Source of the DNA: Acanthacorydalis orientalis
Lineage: Eukaryota > Arthropoda > Insecta > Megaloptera > Corydalidae
DNA length: 64,000 nucleotides
NCBI GenBank assembly: GCA_034766995.1
Contig: CM068313.1
Location: 16,283,012 to 16,347,011 of the forward strand
Reading direction: 5' to 3'
Position numbers and translations under genes: made by a program. A model generated the notes under the pieces. It ran no database searches. It was not told where the DNA came from and was given only the letters and a program-made list of their open reading frames with translations. Below are positions 26,185-39,232 of the stretch, piece after piece (position 1 is the first letter of the stretch; each line of letters begins with the position of its first letter).

Positions 26185-26519
26185 TTATTGTTCACTATTA
26201 TTCGTTTCAATAATTTCATCAAGTTGTTTCAAATTTTCAAAACAAACAAAATATCTCATTATAAAATCTTGAGCATCTTTCTCTTGTAATTCAAGTTCTA
26301 CTGATTCACCAGTGGTTATAATCTTTGTCTCATTGTAGTTCATTCTGAAATGTCTCCAAATCATTTTTAACTGATTGCCAAAGCTCCTCTATGTAGACTT
26401 GAAGTCGTTGAAAGTAGCAAGTCAATTACCTGATGTGAGAATTGCTGGTAAGCGAAAATCTGTTACACAGATACAACATACTCGTCACGAATGTGATTAA
26501 TAAATTGTTCCTTAACCAT
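26185..26519 (-). pseudogene. Unrecognised broken coding remnant
   Basis: Three minus-strand segments read as plausible protein in succession, each ended by a stop or frame change. The first starts at an ATG at 26519 (MVKEQFINHIRDEYVVSV, stop, QIFAYQQFSHQ). The second reads VYIEELWQSVKNDLETFQ. The third is an uninterrupted 52-residue frame from an ATG at 26343, including NETKIITTGESVELELQEKD and RYFVCFENLKQLDEIIETNN, ending at 26185. The mix of charged and aromatic residues differs from the Ile/Asn/Lys/Tyr chance frames elsewhere in the window. IEELWQ-VKND vaguely recalls the C-terminal end of transposase catalytic domains, but I do not recognise a family. A decayed transposon or gene is likely. 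Confidence 0.45.
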
Positions 26520-28129
26520 AACAAAAGTTTACTGGAGTTAACTAATTAGTCAAAATAACGTTAACCAAATATCCTCTATATATGTATGTGTCAATCGTGA
26601 ATTTAATTAAATTTATTTTCTATATCTAATCATTAATCTTTCATAGATTACTAATGTTTTAGAAAGTATTTTAAATAATCATACTATATATATATATATA
26701 TATATATGTGCGTATATAATACGTGAAAATGAATTTCACTTTAATAAGAGAGGAAAATCTTAAAAGAACTAAAAGAAACACAAGAAGAAGAAAATAATAG
26801 AACGGAACGAACAAGAGATTGATTGGAATGACAGAACTAAATTGAATTTGGGAATCGAAAATACATCTGCTGGTAAACCACTAAAAATTATATATATATA
26901 TATATGTATATATAATGTATTATAAAATAAAAACCTTTATCTTATTATATGATACACAATTAAATTTATGTAAAAAATATTGAAAATTATTAAATTTTTA
27001 TTTTTTTTATAAAAAATACATACTACAATTTACAATAATTATAAAATATAAATATTTAATAATTAAAAGAGACAAAATTCAAACTAATACATGTATCTAT
27101 GACATGCAGGTACGACACAATTTATTATTATTTTCATAGCAGAACTATTATATTAATTTGGTTTTCATATTAAATAATATTAATTAATCCATATCAGTAT
27201 AATAGTTTTTGAGGCGAATAATTATTTTCAAATCAATAGATTCCTTCTTGGAATAAAATACATGTATGTAAAGAGGATTTAATGGAGTGTATATCCTACA
27301 AAAACATTTCCTTTGAAGAAGATAAAAATGTTACAAAATGGTTTACATGCAAAAACATAATGGAATCTTGCATTTGCACTTCGTATTCACTGAAAACAAC
27401 ATTTTTAATCTTGAATCAGAGCTAAATAAATACTATAAGTGGTTCTTACATTTCTAAGAAACACTTAAATATATCCTCTCGACGTTTAAAATTCGAACAC
27501 ATTTATTTTGAAAACAAGTACTTCGTTCAGGAAATAAATATTTATTCGTTCATTTTAGTAATTAGTGATTCTGTAGTCATTGAACTATAATGAATTATTA
27601 ATTTGGAATATTCGAGGCAGTCAATAATTCAATTATAAAAATAAATATAACGGATATTTATAAAACGGTATCATAAATCTTCCTATAATAATTTTTCCAC
27701 GTTCACGTCTTAATTGTCAATATTACATTTATTCGAAATACCTTGTTCTAATATGAGGACGAGATATCCAATTATGTTTTATTTATTACAAACACTATAC
27801 AGTCAAGTGATCACGATGAAAATGTACAAATAGAGATCAATAATTCGGCGAGTTCAGCAACCGGCTTGTACAGAGAAAAATTAAATACTTCAAAAGTTTC
27901 GATGTACAAACAAAAGATGAATTTAATACCTTTTTCTCATCAGTGATACATTCTTTTATATTTTTTAATTTAAATTTTCAAAACGTATGTCAATAACGAG
28001 TCGGACTTTTTCCGCTAGAGGCTTTATGGCTGACTGATTTAAAATTTTCTAAATATGCAGTTTTTCGTAATTACTTGTTTTATTTGATCTTGTGTTTTTA
28101 ATGAAATTTATATTTTTACTTTAGTCTGA

Positions 28130-28180
<51 letters not shown>

Positions 28181-28278
28181 TTGTAAATATGGAACATTCT
28201 ATAAGGGATTGGTTTTTAATCAAAAAATTATCGTCACATTTAAAAAAGGGATATAATTTTACTACCCATTATTGATAA

Positions 28279-28422
28279 GTGCGTTATTTTATTGTATATC
28301 TTGCTTTTTCAATGAGGCCCGAAATCAGGGGAAAGATGGTAGAGGGGGAATTGCCTTCTCTGGTTGATCCGCTTACACCCGTATCAGAAAATCATGGAGA
28401 ATCATTGAGAGAATCTTCCTAA
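28279..28422 (+). CDS. Possible terminal coding exon (hypothetical)
   Basis: A frame opens after the TAA at 28276-28278 and runs to the TAA at 28420-28422. From the ATG at 28312 it encodes 36 residues beginning MRPEIRGKMVEGELPSLVDP. The segment is distinctly GC-richer than its flanks and uses a balanced residue set, unlike nearby chance frames. A pyrimidine-rich tract just upstream (TTGCTTTTTCAATGAG) and the ATCAG at 28325-28329 are possible splice acceptors, which would make this the last exon of a gene. No upstream exon is identified and I recognise no domain. A conserved non-coding element is the alternative. Confidence 0.22.
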   Translation: MRYFIVYLAFSMRPEIRGKMVEGELPSLVDPLTPVSENHGESLRESS

Positions 28423-29699
28423 TGAATTTATTTTGATGATTAAAAACGTTTCTACGCGCGAAAAAAAATCGTTTCTATGAGTGCGTTTCCACCGACAACG
28501 CGGAAATTACAATTATATTAAATTATTACGTTAAATCGAGAAAAACTTCTTTGTTATTTTAAAAACTTGTAATTTGTTTTAATAAATTATTATGTTTTAA
28601 TGGCATGACTAATTACATAATATGAATCATGCAACTTCTTTTTTAATAATAAAATTTTCCAACATAGATATTTTTTCATATAGATTTGGTTCTATATATG
28701 AGGTTAAACAATTTTGACATAAAAAATGTTTCCGCCTCTAATATGACGGTCTGGCTACGGGTCGGTCTTCAATATGATTATTTCTTATTTAATAATAAGA
28801 AAAAGATTAGAAAATATAATAAAGAAACCTCAGATTTTCAACACAAAAACAAAAGAAAATTCAGAAATTATTTCTATGGCTGAGAATATTTGTATAAATT
28901 TATTTTAAGTACAATCAGGTAATTAATTATTATATAAAAACGAAAACTTAAGCAATTATGTTCTTTATGACTATAGTTCTTAAGAATATTCGAAAATAAT
29001 TTGGCAAAATATTTTTCTTTATATTTTTCTCTGTTGCTGTTATTAGATATATTCAATATATTAGTTTTGATTTTATAGTTGTTTTTGATACACGTTACTA
29101 ATCAGTAAAACCAAATAATTCTTCATTTAAAACAACATAAATATTGTAACATAACTGACCATCAAAAAATAGTTGTTTTTTATTCAATAAAAACATTTAA
29201 ATTTAAATAATCAATTTGTTTCTGTTTAACTCTTCCAACTCAGTATCGTTTTAAAACTTTCCGTGTCAATAGAGTAAACATAGTCGACCGTTAATATTTT
29301 TCATAAAAATTACTATTTATGAAGAAACAAAATGATTTTTAATTAGTTGAATATCACAATCAATCCTTGAGTATCAATAGAACATGTGCATTACAAGAAA
29401 ATAAATAAATATTATTAAAAATATAGCTCTACTTCCTGGCGGCAAACGTTTGACCATCAGTAAGCTGACATTTATTGAAAAACGCATGCGTATCAAGATT
29501 GAGTAACTATTGGTTAATATTGATTGAAAACTTCAATAATAATTATATTTTATAAGATTACTTCTCATTTGTCACAAATCAAATTGGTCGCAGTGGAACT
29601 TAACTAAATTGAAACTTAAACGTCTCTCTCTTCGTCCAGTCGAATTGATTATGTGAAGTGGAAGTTACTCATAAATGTTAACATCTCTACGACAAAAAA

Positions 29700-30080
29700 C
29701 AGTATACTTATATCGAACAACTACTGGTCTTTGTATGTAAGAAGTTCAATTGATTGAGATTGTAGCATTGGTTGATCATATAACAAAAAGCATTGGCATC
29801 AGCATCGCCTTATAACATCGTCGCTCTTCGTAAAACTCCCTTTGAAAACGAAATTGCAAACAATGAACATTGAAGTGAGCTCATAACGATGAGAACAGCA
29901 TGGTCAAACACCAGTGACTATCGGATCAGTATGAAGCAGCGTGTTGCGGGCACAAACGTCTTTAGTTGGCGATTATTGTTCACGACAAAAGGGCGTGCTG
30001 ATTGAATTGCTTGCCTGTCGCGACGACCACTTTACCGTTTCACATTCGTGGAGCATGTGTAAAGAGGAAGTTAAATATAT
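29700..30080. other. GC-richer island
   Basis: Mixed-composition sequence with repeated CG words (GCATCGCCTTATAACATCGT, TTGCCTGTCGCGACGACCAC). A 38-residue frame from the ATG at 29889 (MRTAWSNTSDYRISMKQR...) and a 63-codon frame at 29941 overlap in different phases, and neither resembles a known family. I treat this as a candidate regulatory element or exon. Confidence 0.3.
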
Positions 30081-33000
30081 AAAGAAAACGTTTAAACGTG
30101 AACAATTTTATTATTGCTACACCTTTTTATAAACGATATACGAGAACGCAATTCTTTTGATACAAACATACGCTTTCAAATTTTATAATTGTTCGTTCTA
30201 TAAAAATAATAGCGTACTTCTTTCATAAAAGAAGCCGTTTCGAATATCAACATGAACGAATGCACGTATATCTGTCAATAACAGAGATTTTAATTCTATC
30301 TTAATAATTTATTACCAAATTTTTTTATTATTTTTAAAATAATTTAAATATTACTTTTTACAACTTTCTTTATTATTTACATCAAACAGTATAGTGAGAA
30401 ACAGTAAATTTAATTATATTGTTCTTACAGCTATTTTCTTTATGTCGTGATTCACTTTAAGTTAATAAATTTAATTTCAGAATCTTGTTATGACATACAC
30501 TGTTTAGTGTTATCGCTAGCTCTCTCTTGTTACTCTCAATCTTTTCACATACTGATAATTAACTTTATTTAACTTAGATTTAATCATTTAGCTTTATTAA
30601 ACTTTAATTTATATTTAATTAAACTTTGATTTACTATATTTGCCGTTAATTAACTTCTGAATAATTAATTTTGTGTCTTTACATAAAATAGTGCTATTTG
30701 AAGAATTTTAATTATTTTAGAAATGTATCGACTTATTAAAATTTATTATGTGGAATATCGTGTACAAAAAATAATCAGATAACCAAATTAAAAAATGATT
30801 ATAATTTTTTTTTAAAAAAAACATCCATTTAACATAATATCAAGAAAAATTCTCTGATATTAAGTCTAAACTTTTTACTTGGTCTGTTGATTAATTTTTT
30901 TACATATTTGTACGTTACATTTTCTATTTCAATTTACACCTGAAGATTCATTAAATAAAACAATAAAATATTTAATTTATTAATAATAATTGATCGCAAG
31001 GTATAACTATTATTTTCTATTAATTGGTTAATTTTTGATATTTTTGAACTTCATTCTACCCACTTAATACAGAATAAATCATTATAACATTGAATTCATC
31101 TCAAAATTAGCCCTACAATGACTATTTCAATAATATAAATAAAAATGAGATTGTGTTCCTTTTAAAAATCTTACTTAAAGTAGTTCTTGAATGAATCATT
31201 CGTTTTAATTTTATTTGTATTTTTAATTTTCACTTTTGATATTAATAATACTAAATGAAATAATAATTTGTTTATGAACTATTAGTTAATAAACAAAAAA
31301 AAAAACTATTTTTTTATTAATTACACTGTCTTTGAAATATTGAATTACAATATGAACTAATAATTTTAAAAATATTCTTTCAATATCATATTTATTAAGT
31401 AAATAATTTAAAAACGCATAATTAAACCAATAAAGAAATAGGTTACTTAAACTAAAATATTACTTGATTTAATAACAGTCCTCTTGTCACTCGTATTTTA
31501 TAAAAAATAATTTCATTCTGAATTTTTTTTAAAATCGAAATGAATCCAAAAAAATTATGATTTCAGTATTATCCAACGATATTTATTATTTTAAAAGAAA
31601 CCCCTTATGTTAAAAGCTTCAGTAATTATACCTTTGGAAAGAACAGAAATTTTAAGCTGAAATGTTTTTTAAAATAAAAAAGAACACTTCAAAGCTTGAA
31701 ATATTGTATAATGCAATTTTCTCTTCTTTTTGATCTTTCCTTATTTTAGAAATATATTTGAAATATTAAATAAGTTAATAATTGCTTTGTAAAATTTTAG
31801 CAATCCCTTTTCGTATAGAAATTCATTAAACGATTATAATTCTTGATTAGGATCTCTCATTATTATTATTTAACTATTTACAACATAAAAATAATTACAA
31901 TAACTTAAATGCAATAATAATGCAGCGATAATGTAATTAAATTCAAAAATATATACCTATGATTGTTTGAAAAGTCGCATGTAATTAAATAATTACTTTC
32001 CAATAAATATCAGTTGATGCAAACAACATATGTACAGATAATTTCCCTGTTTAGTGTTTTATGTGATTTTATGACTTCGCCTTGCCTCACAAATGAATTT
32101 TTCATATCCGTAAAAACAACAAAAATATGTATTTTTATAGCAAAACACATAATATTTATTTTTATGTTATTTTTATAATTTATAGGTTTAGTTTCTTTAT
32201 AACCAAAAAAATGAATTACACTTATACAAATATTAATATGGAATATTTTTGAAATCTTAGAAAATTTAGCTGTTATTTTATTTCAATATATTATATTGAT
32301 TAAAATCAAATCATAAATTGTGTGATAATGCTTTAAATGTATTTTTATAAGAACCTACTAAATCAATCGAATTTTTGAATATAAAAGAAAAATCACATAA
32401 ATAAAAATTCTTTTAGTTTTCAAACATATTATTTTATTTGATTGTTATCAAAGCTTTTCTCATATTTTATATTCTTATGAAAACCTTTTTCTGGGGATCA
32501 ATATTTTTATACGCTACTGAAAATCTAAATCAAGTAGTTGAAATATTATAAAGACGAATACATTCAATCACTTTCTTTTATATACTCTGGAGTATTGAAA
32601 AATTAAACTAATATATAACCATTGAATATACAAATATACATTCTCTTTTATTTAATTTTTCCTTGTAGTTTTTGTATATATTTTTTTAAAAAATAATTAT
32701 ATATAGTTGAATTTACTCATACGAAATAAATTATTGAAATATTTTAAAATAATTATATTTTATTTCATAAGAAAAACGATAATAAATAAAAGTCTTTTTT
32801 AGATTTATATTTAATACTTGTATGTACAGAAAATATTGTTATGAAAATAAATTTTACGAAATGTACAGTTTTATAAAGATTATTATTCAATTACGTTCAT
32901 TGTCTGAAATACAAACAGTCAATTAGTGTTCTTCATTTTTAAGTACATAACTAATTCGATGTTGTTTTTAATTGAACTGCTGTTTCTCAAATAAAATTAT

Positions 33001-33578
33001 CTGCACGTGTATCGTTTTAAAATAAAAGTATTGTACAAACACGATCATTATTTATTATATTTCTATAAAATATCTTCGAGATCATTCGCATGAAGTATTT
33101 TCTTCTTTGTTACAATCAATTTCAAAAACATATGAAATATATACGCCTGTGTTATAATACACAACCTCGTTTATCTTGATAAATAAACGATCATTTAACG
33201 AAACATTTCTATGTTTCATGTGTTCTCAGTTTCCTTTCATCGTAAAAATTGTGTTTTTCAAACAAGATGCCTCTAGGATGTAAAATATTGCTCCCTCTAA
33301 ATTCTATGACATTTATTGTATTTAGAAATTAATGATATTTTTTCCAAATATAGTCGTCGATTGTTTATTAAAAATGATATTTTTATTTCCAATCGAATTT
33401 TAGTTTTCTTTTTCCTGTTTTTCGTTCGGTTTCAAATATTTTATGATTATATATTATTTTTCCTACAATTTTCTTTATTTAAATTATTTGATAACTAGCT
33501 TCAAATATTATTTATTGGAACGAATTTTTATTTATATTAATCAATCTTCTTTTTAATAATAAAAAAACACTTTTCCTC

Positions 33579-33866
33579 GTCACTTTGTCTGCAATGTGAC
33601 CGTCTGTCACCATCTGGAGAATGTGATGAGTAAGGAAATTTTCACAATGGATAAGTTTTAAGTTTAATTTATTAAGGTTCGTTTTAAGGTATTTTTGTGT
33701 TTAACCATTAAACTACTCATAGGGTCAGTGTCCCAAACAATTCGTGTGTTTTGTATGTTTCATACAGGTTGTGTGTAGTTTAAGAGTTAAATATTATGTT
33801 GTAAAAACTAATAAACATTTTTTTCTTTCTATTTTCCTATCCATTCCGATGGACTATATATACTAG
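33579..33866 (+). mobile_element. Helitron-like non-autonomous element, copy 1 (with nested insertion)
   Basis: Aligns with the element at 44815-44983. The right end has a short hairpin (TCCAT at 33840-33844 and ATGGA at 33849-33853), then nine bases, then CTAG followed by T (33863-33867). A hairpin about ten bases upstream of a terminal CTRR is the hallmark of Helitron 3' ends. The left end starts GTCACTTTGTC, as in copy 2. Shared internal blocks include AAGGTATTTTT, TATTATGTT and TAAAAAC-AATAAACA. It carries no coding sequence. It is longer than copy 2 largely because an 82-bp TTAA element sits inside it at 33705-33786. Confidence 0.65.
33705..33786. mobile_element. 82-bp TTAA-flanked miniature element nested in Helitron-like copy
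   Basis: TTAA stands on both sides (33701-33704 and 33787-33790). Its ends are inverted: CCATTAAACTAC on the left and CTCTTAAACTAC read inward from the right, 10 of 12 matching. The paralogous element at 44815-44983 has the uninterrupted sequence TTTAAATATATTATG at the same place, giving an empty site with a single TTAA. This is the behaviour of a piggyBac-type miniature element. It has no coding capacity and is much shorter than usual for the group. Confidence 0.75.
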
Positions 33867-35470
33867 TAAGTCATATAGATATAATTTTTCTTGCTTTTAC
33901 AAATATATTTTAATATGATTTTTAATTCAAATTGTATATATATATATATATATACATATATATACATATGCCTCTGATCTCATTTGAGATTCTCTGATGA
34001 TATCTGATCAGAAAATTCGCAATCAAGTAAAACAAAGCATATATAATAAAAATGTATTTATATTGAATATATTCACATTAAAAATAATCTCGTCTACCAA
34101 AATGCATCATTATAATATTTTTTTCAACTTTTCAATACATTAGTTGTAGTCTTTTTCCTGAATCGATTTTCATATGATTTCCTTTATCTCTCCTGTATTA
34201 TGAAACACATTTTATTTATTAATATTCTGAATTCTGATTTTTTGATTAGAATAAAAAAGTAAATGTTAAATCAAATGAATAAGGTGGATTTAGAATAATA
34301 GCTAGTTAATTTTTAGATAAAATTATCAAATAATCAAAATAATAATCAGGGCAATTATCTTTTGTAACATCTGTCATTTTTGTTTAATTTTAGTATGTAA
34401 ACGATGTAATGTTTCATAATTATATTTAAAAAGCTAATAAACCTATTTGACTTTTTAACTTCTATTACAATTTAGTAGAATTCAGTGTAGTGCTGTCACT
34501 ATTCAAACAAAAGTAAAACAAATACGTTGAACTTTCTTTACTTCAATTAATTAAATTATTATAAAACTTTTAATTAAAGTTTATTTAAAGCACAACAACG
34601 ATATAAAATGTTTGCACTTCGCCTGTTTCATTATTGTTATATGTAATATTTAGTAACTATATATTCATACAGTATTATTTTTCTATTTGAATTTTCTATG
34701 TGAAAATAATTTAAATTTTTCAATGCATACCGTTTATATTACAGTGCTCTTATTATGTAATAACATATACGATTCTTCAGCGACCATAATTTTATATTCT
34801 TGAATGGCACATATTTTAATGAATTTCATTTATGAACTCGTTTTGTATTCACACATATACTCAAGATGGATTTTTGTTTGCACTACGTTAAAAAGATCGT
34901 AACATGTACATAAAAAGGAGTTATTGCTAAATAAAAATTTACTCTAAACAAAATTATGTTGAAACCAAATTATTACTCTTTCTAAGCGAACATAAAGTTT
35001 GAAGTATTCTTTATACAATACTTTTGTCAATAAATCTTTTTTTTATGAAACTGCATTCATATTAAAACAAACTTTGCAAATGAAATAAATTTTCCTCATT
35101 TATTTCACGCTATTGATTAATAAGCTTCATTATAATTATTTAATTAAGTAATATCTTAAAAATAAAATCTATTTTTAATACATTATTAATACTACTGCTC
35201 TAAATCAGTTTAGAATATATTTGGAGATTTTTCGAGTTTTTGTTTTTATCTGTTATCGTCTCTTAAACTTCTTAACTTTTTTAATTTTCTCTAGTTCTTC
35301 GTTTAGAATTTTTCAATTAACCTCACTTTTGGTCTTTTTATATTGTTTTACTAGTCTTACTTCCTTTATTCTTTACATGATATCGTGTCAAATATGTATG
35401 TATATATATATACCTATCATAAAAATCTGTTTCAACTTTTTCTGCATCTTAATATTCTGAAACTTATGGC

Positions 35471-35566
35471 ATTTCAATCGAAATGGTCTTAATCAACAAT
35501 CAAAAAAGATTAATGCTCAATTATTGAACATTTTTGATCAGAAAAAAATATACTTTATGAGAATAG
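35471..35566 (+). repeat. Dispersed AT-rich repeat, copy B
   Basis: The best-preserved member of the five-copy family: ATCGAAATG, AACAATCAAAAA, then CAATTATTGAACATTTTTGA and TCAGAAAAAAATATAC, followed by TACTTTATGA, which copy C also has. The spacing between blocks is the same as in copy A. Confidence 0.6.
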
Positions 35567-35929
35567 TAAAAAAAATTGTAAAAATAAAAGAATAATAAAT
35601 TTCGTTTCATATATAATTAATGTGTGTTTGATAAGGTTTTTATTAATATGAAAATTGAATAAACAGTTACATACCAAATCAAAATTACCGTGTATAATTT
35701 TTTTGAAAAATAATTTCAGAGGTTAAAGTTGATTTTATTCTATGTAAAATTCAAAGTATATTAATCTTCAATAAATTCCAATTTTATCTAGTACATGCTT
35801 GCAGAAAAAAAATGAAATGCTTATTTACGATATTTCATGACTGTTAAAAATACTCCTGTACAATGGATTTTTTAAAAAAAAAGCACTCGCGCACAAATTA
35901 AAAACACTTTATATGATAAACAAGTGACC

Positions 35930-36170
35930 GACGGAAAGTTCTGTACCACGCATCCGCAATGCATTTATATAGGGCTACTTTTTTCAGTAGCAGCGCCGGT
36001 TGGCAGGTATGAATGATTACCTCTGCGGAAATGTGCCAATTACAGCGACATCTGTGCATCGAATAATGGACAGAAAATACACCCGCGCGTAATTTATGGC
36101 ACTGAAAATGACAAAAATACCGGACCCGGTGGTCTCGTTAACAATTGCGATTCGTGATGGATGGCATTTT
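35930..36170. other. GC-richer island with homeodomain-like site
   Basis: Contains CAGCGCCGGTTGGCAGG, GGACCCGGTGGTCTCG and CGCGCGTAATTTATGGC. TTTATGG (36093-36099) matches the kind of site bound by Caudal or Abd-B type homeodomains. A 91-codon frame starting at 36096 begins in the island but ends in AT-rich sequence with no family match. Reading it as a regulatory element is inference from composition and motif. Confidence 0.3.
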
Positions 36171-38100
36171 AATTTTGTGTACGCTTTATATTCGCCATTT
36201 ATTTCATTGATACTTTATCAATTTATAAACAAACTTTCAAGGTCTGTGCAAAAAACCATCGGGTGCTGGGTATGTGTACGCGTTTTTTTATTTATTTTCG
36301 AAATATTCAAATCGCATAAACGTAATGAAGTTATGTGGAGGCTTATTTATACGCTTTTTTCAGTTATTTGACAGCCATTACGTTGATTGTTTTACTCTTT
36401 TAGTTCATTGCGAAATGTTTGTGTGAAAAAATACATTATCCTAAAGTTATTTAATCTGATGATTTTTTATTAACTAGTGTATCACGAGTTCAAAATTAAC
36501 CTTATAAATTATATTAGATTGACTAAGAGTACTTTATTTAAGATATGATCGTAGACGAATAAATAGATTATACAGTTACTGGTTAACTTACAAAAGTTGA
36601 TACCACTATTTCGACGTAGATGACATTCTCTTTAAAAAAATACATTTTAATATATCAAAAATACATCAAAATTATCTTAAGCAATTAATGAGTTCGAACA
36701 TGATTTATAATATAATTCTAAGATAATTCAAATAAATAAAAAACACCTATGGTGTGTTATTTTCCTATATACTTGTTATTCATTATTCGATGCCAATCCT
36801 CTGGATATTTTCTAAATGTTTCTTCTAGAAACGTCGGTTTCCAAAATCGAACCGATCGTAGAAGACATTAATCATGACCTATAGGATTCGCATGGAACAA
36901 AAATAGTTTTGAAGGTAATTATATTTTTGATAGTAATGTAATAAAAACTTCTTATAAACAGAATAATCAAAAAATATTTTTTTACTATTCAATCTATTTT
37001 CTAGTTTCTTATAAAAGTAATAATTTTAGTAAATAATAATTTTAGTATTTATTTTTTATAAAAAGTCAAAAAAATGTCTAATAAAATACACAAATCAGAC
37101 GAATAATTAAAATAAATTTTCTAATTATTCTTTATTAACAAATGTATTTTTCAATACGTTGTTGATTGAGCCACTAATTGAGACACAATCTCAACAGTGA
37201 TCTAAAAAACCCAAAATATATATTAAATAAACAATTAATTAAGTAACTAAATACATTTAGTTATTTTGTTCATTTATTTTTTATATGCATTAATCAACAT
37301 ATCTTACTTACAAATGAGTTAACATCCCATATCTGTGCTTTAAAAATAAGAAAAAAATTTATAACCATATCATTAAGTATTCTAAAATATGTATTAATTA
37401 TACATTTGATTTTATGATATATAAAAACCCCGCATAAAGTATTGATATCTGAGAGTATTAATTGATCGATTTATTGTTCAATAACTGGTGCTAATTTATT
37501 TGTATCAGTCTTATTAAAATAAAGTTTATAATTAATTTTGACCATTTTAATATATAAGTTACATACATTATTAATAAAATTGTATTTATCTTGTCCCTCT
37601 ACTCAAACTATCTAACAATTGTCACATTTCCTCCACTTATCATCAACAACTTTTGATTTCATTCAGTCAGTCAGTCAAACACACAATACGACTTAATACA
37701 ATTATAAAACTTTAAATGAAACTCATTTAAAATGGCATTCCGTATTCTTGCTTTTATAAAATTCTATAACTTTGTATATAAATTGTTTTGATCTACCGTA
37801 ATTTTAATTGTAAAATATCATAAATTGTTTTTTATGGATTTATATTATCTGTCAGACTCGTTCCGTAGTTTTATAATTAAGATCCGAATTTCAATTTCGT
37901 GTAAATTTTAATAAAAATATAAAAACTTTTTTCATTTCGATCAAAATATACTTTAATCAGCGTAAATGAGAGGCAGTTTTTTTACATTTTAAGGTTTAAT
38001 AGATTTATTAACTGCTTTGTACTTTTTTATTCCAATTAAATATTGTTCTCAAATATAAAATAAAATATTCGAGCACGTCAGTTTATTCATCTTTCTACAT

Positions 38101-38138
38101 ACATATATACATATATATATATATAGACATATACATAC

Positions 38139-38201
<63 letters not shown>

Positions 38202-38212
38202 CGTATATATAT
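38101..38212. repeat. Compound TACA/TA microsatellite
   Basis: Begins with interrupted TA, passes through five ACAT units (38133-38152), then a long uninterrupted (TA)n and a final interrupted section. The ordered variants suggest stepwise growth from a TACA-containing precursor. Confidence 0.95.
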
Positions 38213-38399
38213 TTTCTTTATCTTTTGAATTAAAAATATGCTTTTTTTAAACAGAATTCATAAGTTTTTCTTAAGAAATCTAATATTATTTTATAAAAAA
38301 ACTTTTATAAAAAAGAATTTAAATATGAATATTAAAACTTTTTTTGTATATTTTTTTATTGACTAAAATTTATTTATTCGAGTATTTCTTTAAATTTCG

Positions 38400-38890
38400 A
38401 ACGACCTGTCATTATTTATGTCAAATAGATAGAAGTAATCTCAGTAGCGGAAGAAAGCTTAACATGCCAAGAGAGTATTTAAATGTAATTCAATCAAGCG
38501 CCTGTATAAAACCGGTTGAAAAAAGAATTTTTTGCAGAGTTCAGCAATATGAGATATAGCTGCGATATAATATGATTGATTGGCAAACATGTGATAGATC
38601 ACACTTTGATGAGTTACTCACTGTTAACAAGCAGTCTCTCTCGTATCAGTATGCACTATACCGGTTACACTATCGCACACACCATACGTGGAAAATGGCT
38701 AAGATAATCAATGGTTTGAGAGCGCACTTCATTATTCACGAGTACAACGAAAGTGCACTATCTGTCAGGAAGATAATAGCGATACTTAGACTAGATACTT
38801 AAGAAGCGACAGCTGATGATGACGTCATCGATTTGTTAAAGCTCTCGATCGTAGTTACGTGCACGTTTTTAAGTCTAGTACAAGATGCAA
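38400..38890. other. Long GC-richer island with CRE palindrome
   Basis: About 490 bp of mixed composition free of TA arrays. It includes the perfect 12-bp palindrome GATGACGTCATC at 38818-38829, whose centre TGACGTCA is the consensus site for CREB/ATF bZIP factors, several GATA words (GTGATAGATCACAC, AGATAATAGCGATAC) and TGATTGATTGGC near 38573. Two non-overlapping frames of 71 and 76 codons cross it in series, but neither has a recognised domain and a stop separates them. An enhancer-like conserved element is the favoured reading. Confidence 0.35.
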
Positions 38891-39028
38891 ATCCTTTCAT
38901 GTGATTTTCATGTAACAGTCCTTCAGACATGGTTATTTGATTTTCAGTGAACGTGCATTAATGTTTCAATGTATACAAAAATTTAAATATAACAGACTTT
39001 CTACTGTTTCACATACACTTGTATGTTA

Positions 39029-39159
<131 letters not shown>

Positions 39160-39232
39160 AGCTAACCTTCAGATTTTTTTATAAATGCGTATATTTTTAA
39201 ATTAATTATTCTACATTTCAAAATCAATAAGA

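Larger units (their letters stand above)
26520..33578. other. AT-rich stretch with arrays and two GC-richer patches
   Basis: (TA)n arrays are at 26685-26707, 26889-26915 and 28133-28176. A possible small exon at 28279-28422 and an island at 29700-30080 are listed separately. The interval 30130-33570 is close to featureless: no array longer than 15 bp and no inverted repeat beyond short chance hairpins. Confidence 0.75.
33868..39028. other. AT-rich stretch with arrays and GC-richer islands
   Basis: Arrays lie at 33935-33968, 35399-35412 and 38101-38212. Islands at 35930-36170 and 38400-38890 and one dispersed-repeat copy are listed separately. Frames of 71-91 codons at 36096, 38344 and 38572 overlie the islands but show no recognisable family. 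Confidence 0.7.

Noticed and set aside
33160..33200. CGTTTAT...ATAAACG hairpin as an RNA gene
   Set aside because: Seven-base arms in AT-rich DNA are expected by chance and nothing else supports an RNA.
36838..36866. Reverse-strand GGTTCGATT as a tRNA B box
   Set aside because: No T-stem pairing and no A box at the expected distance.
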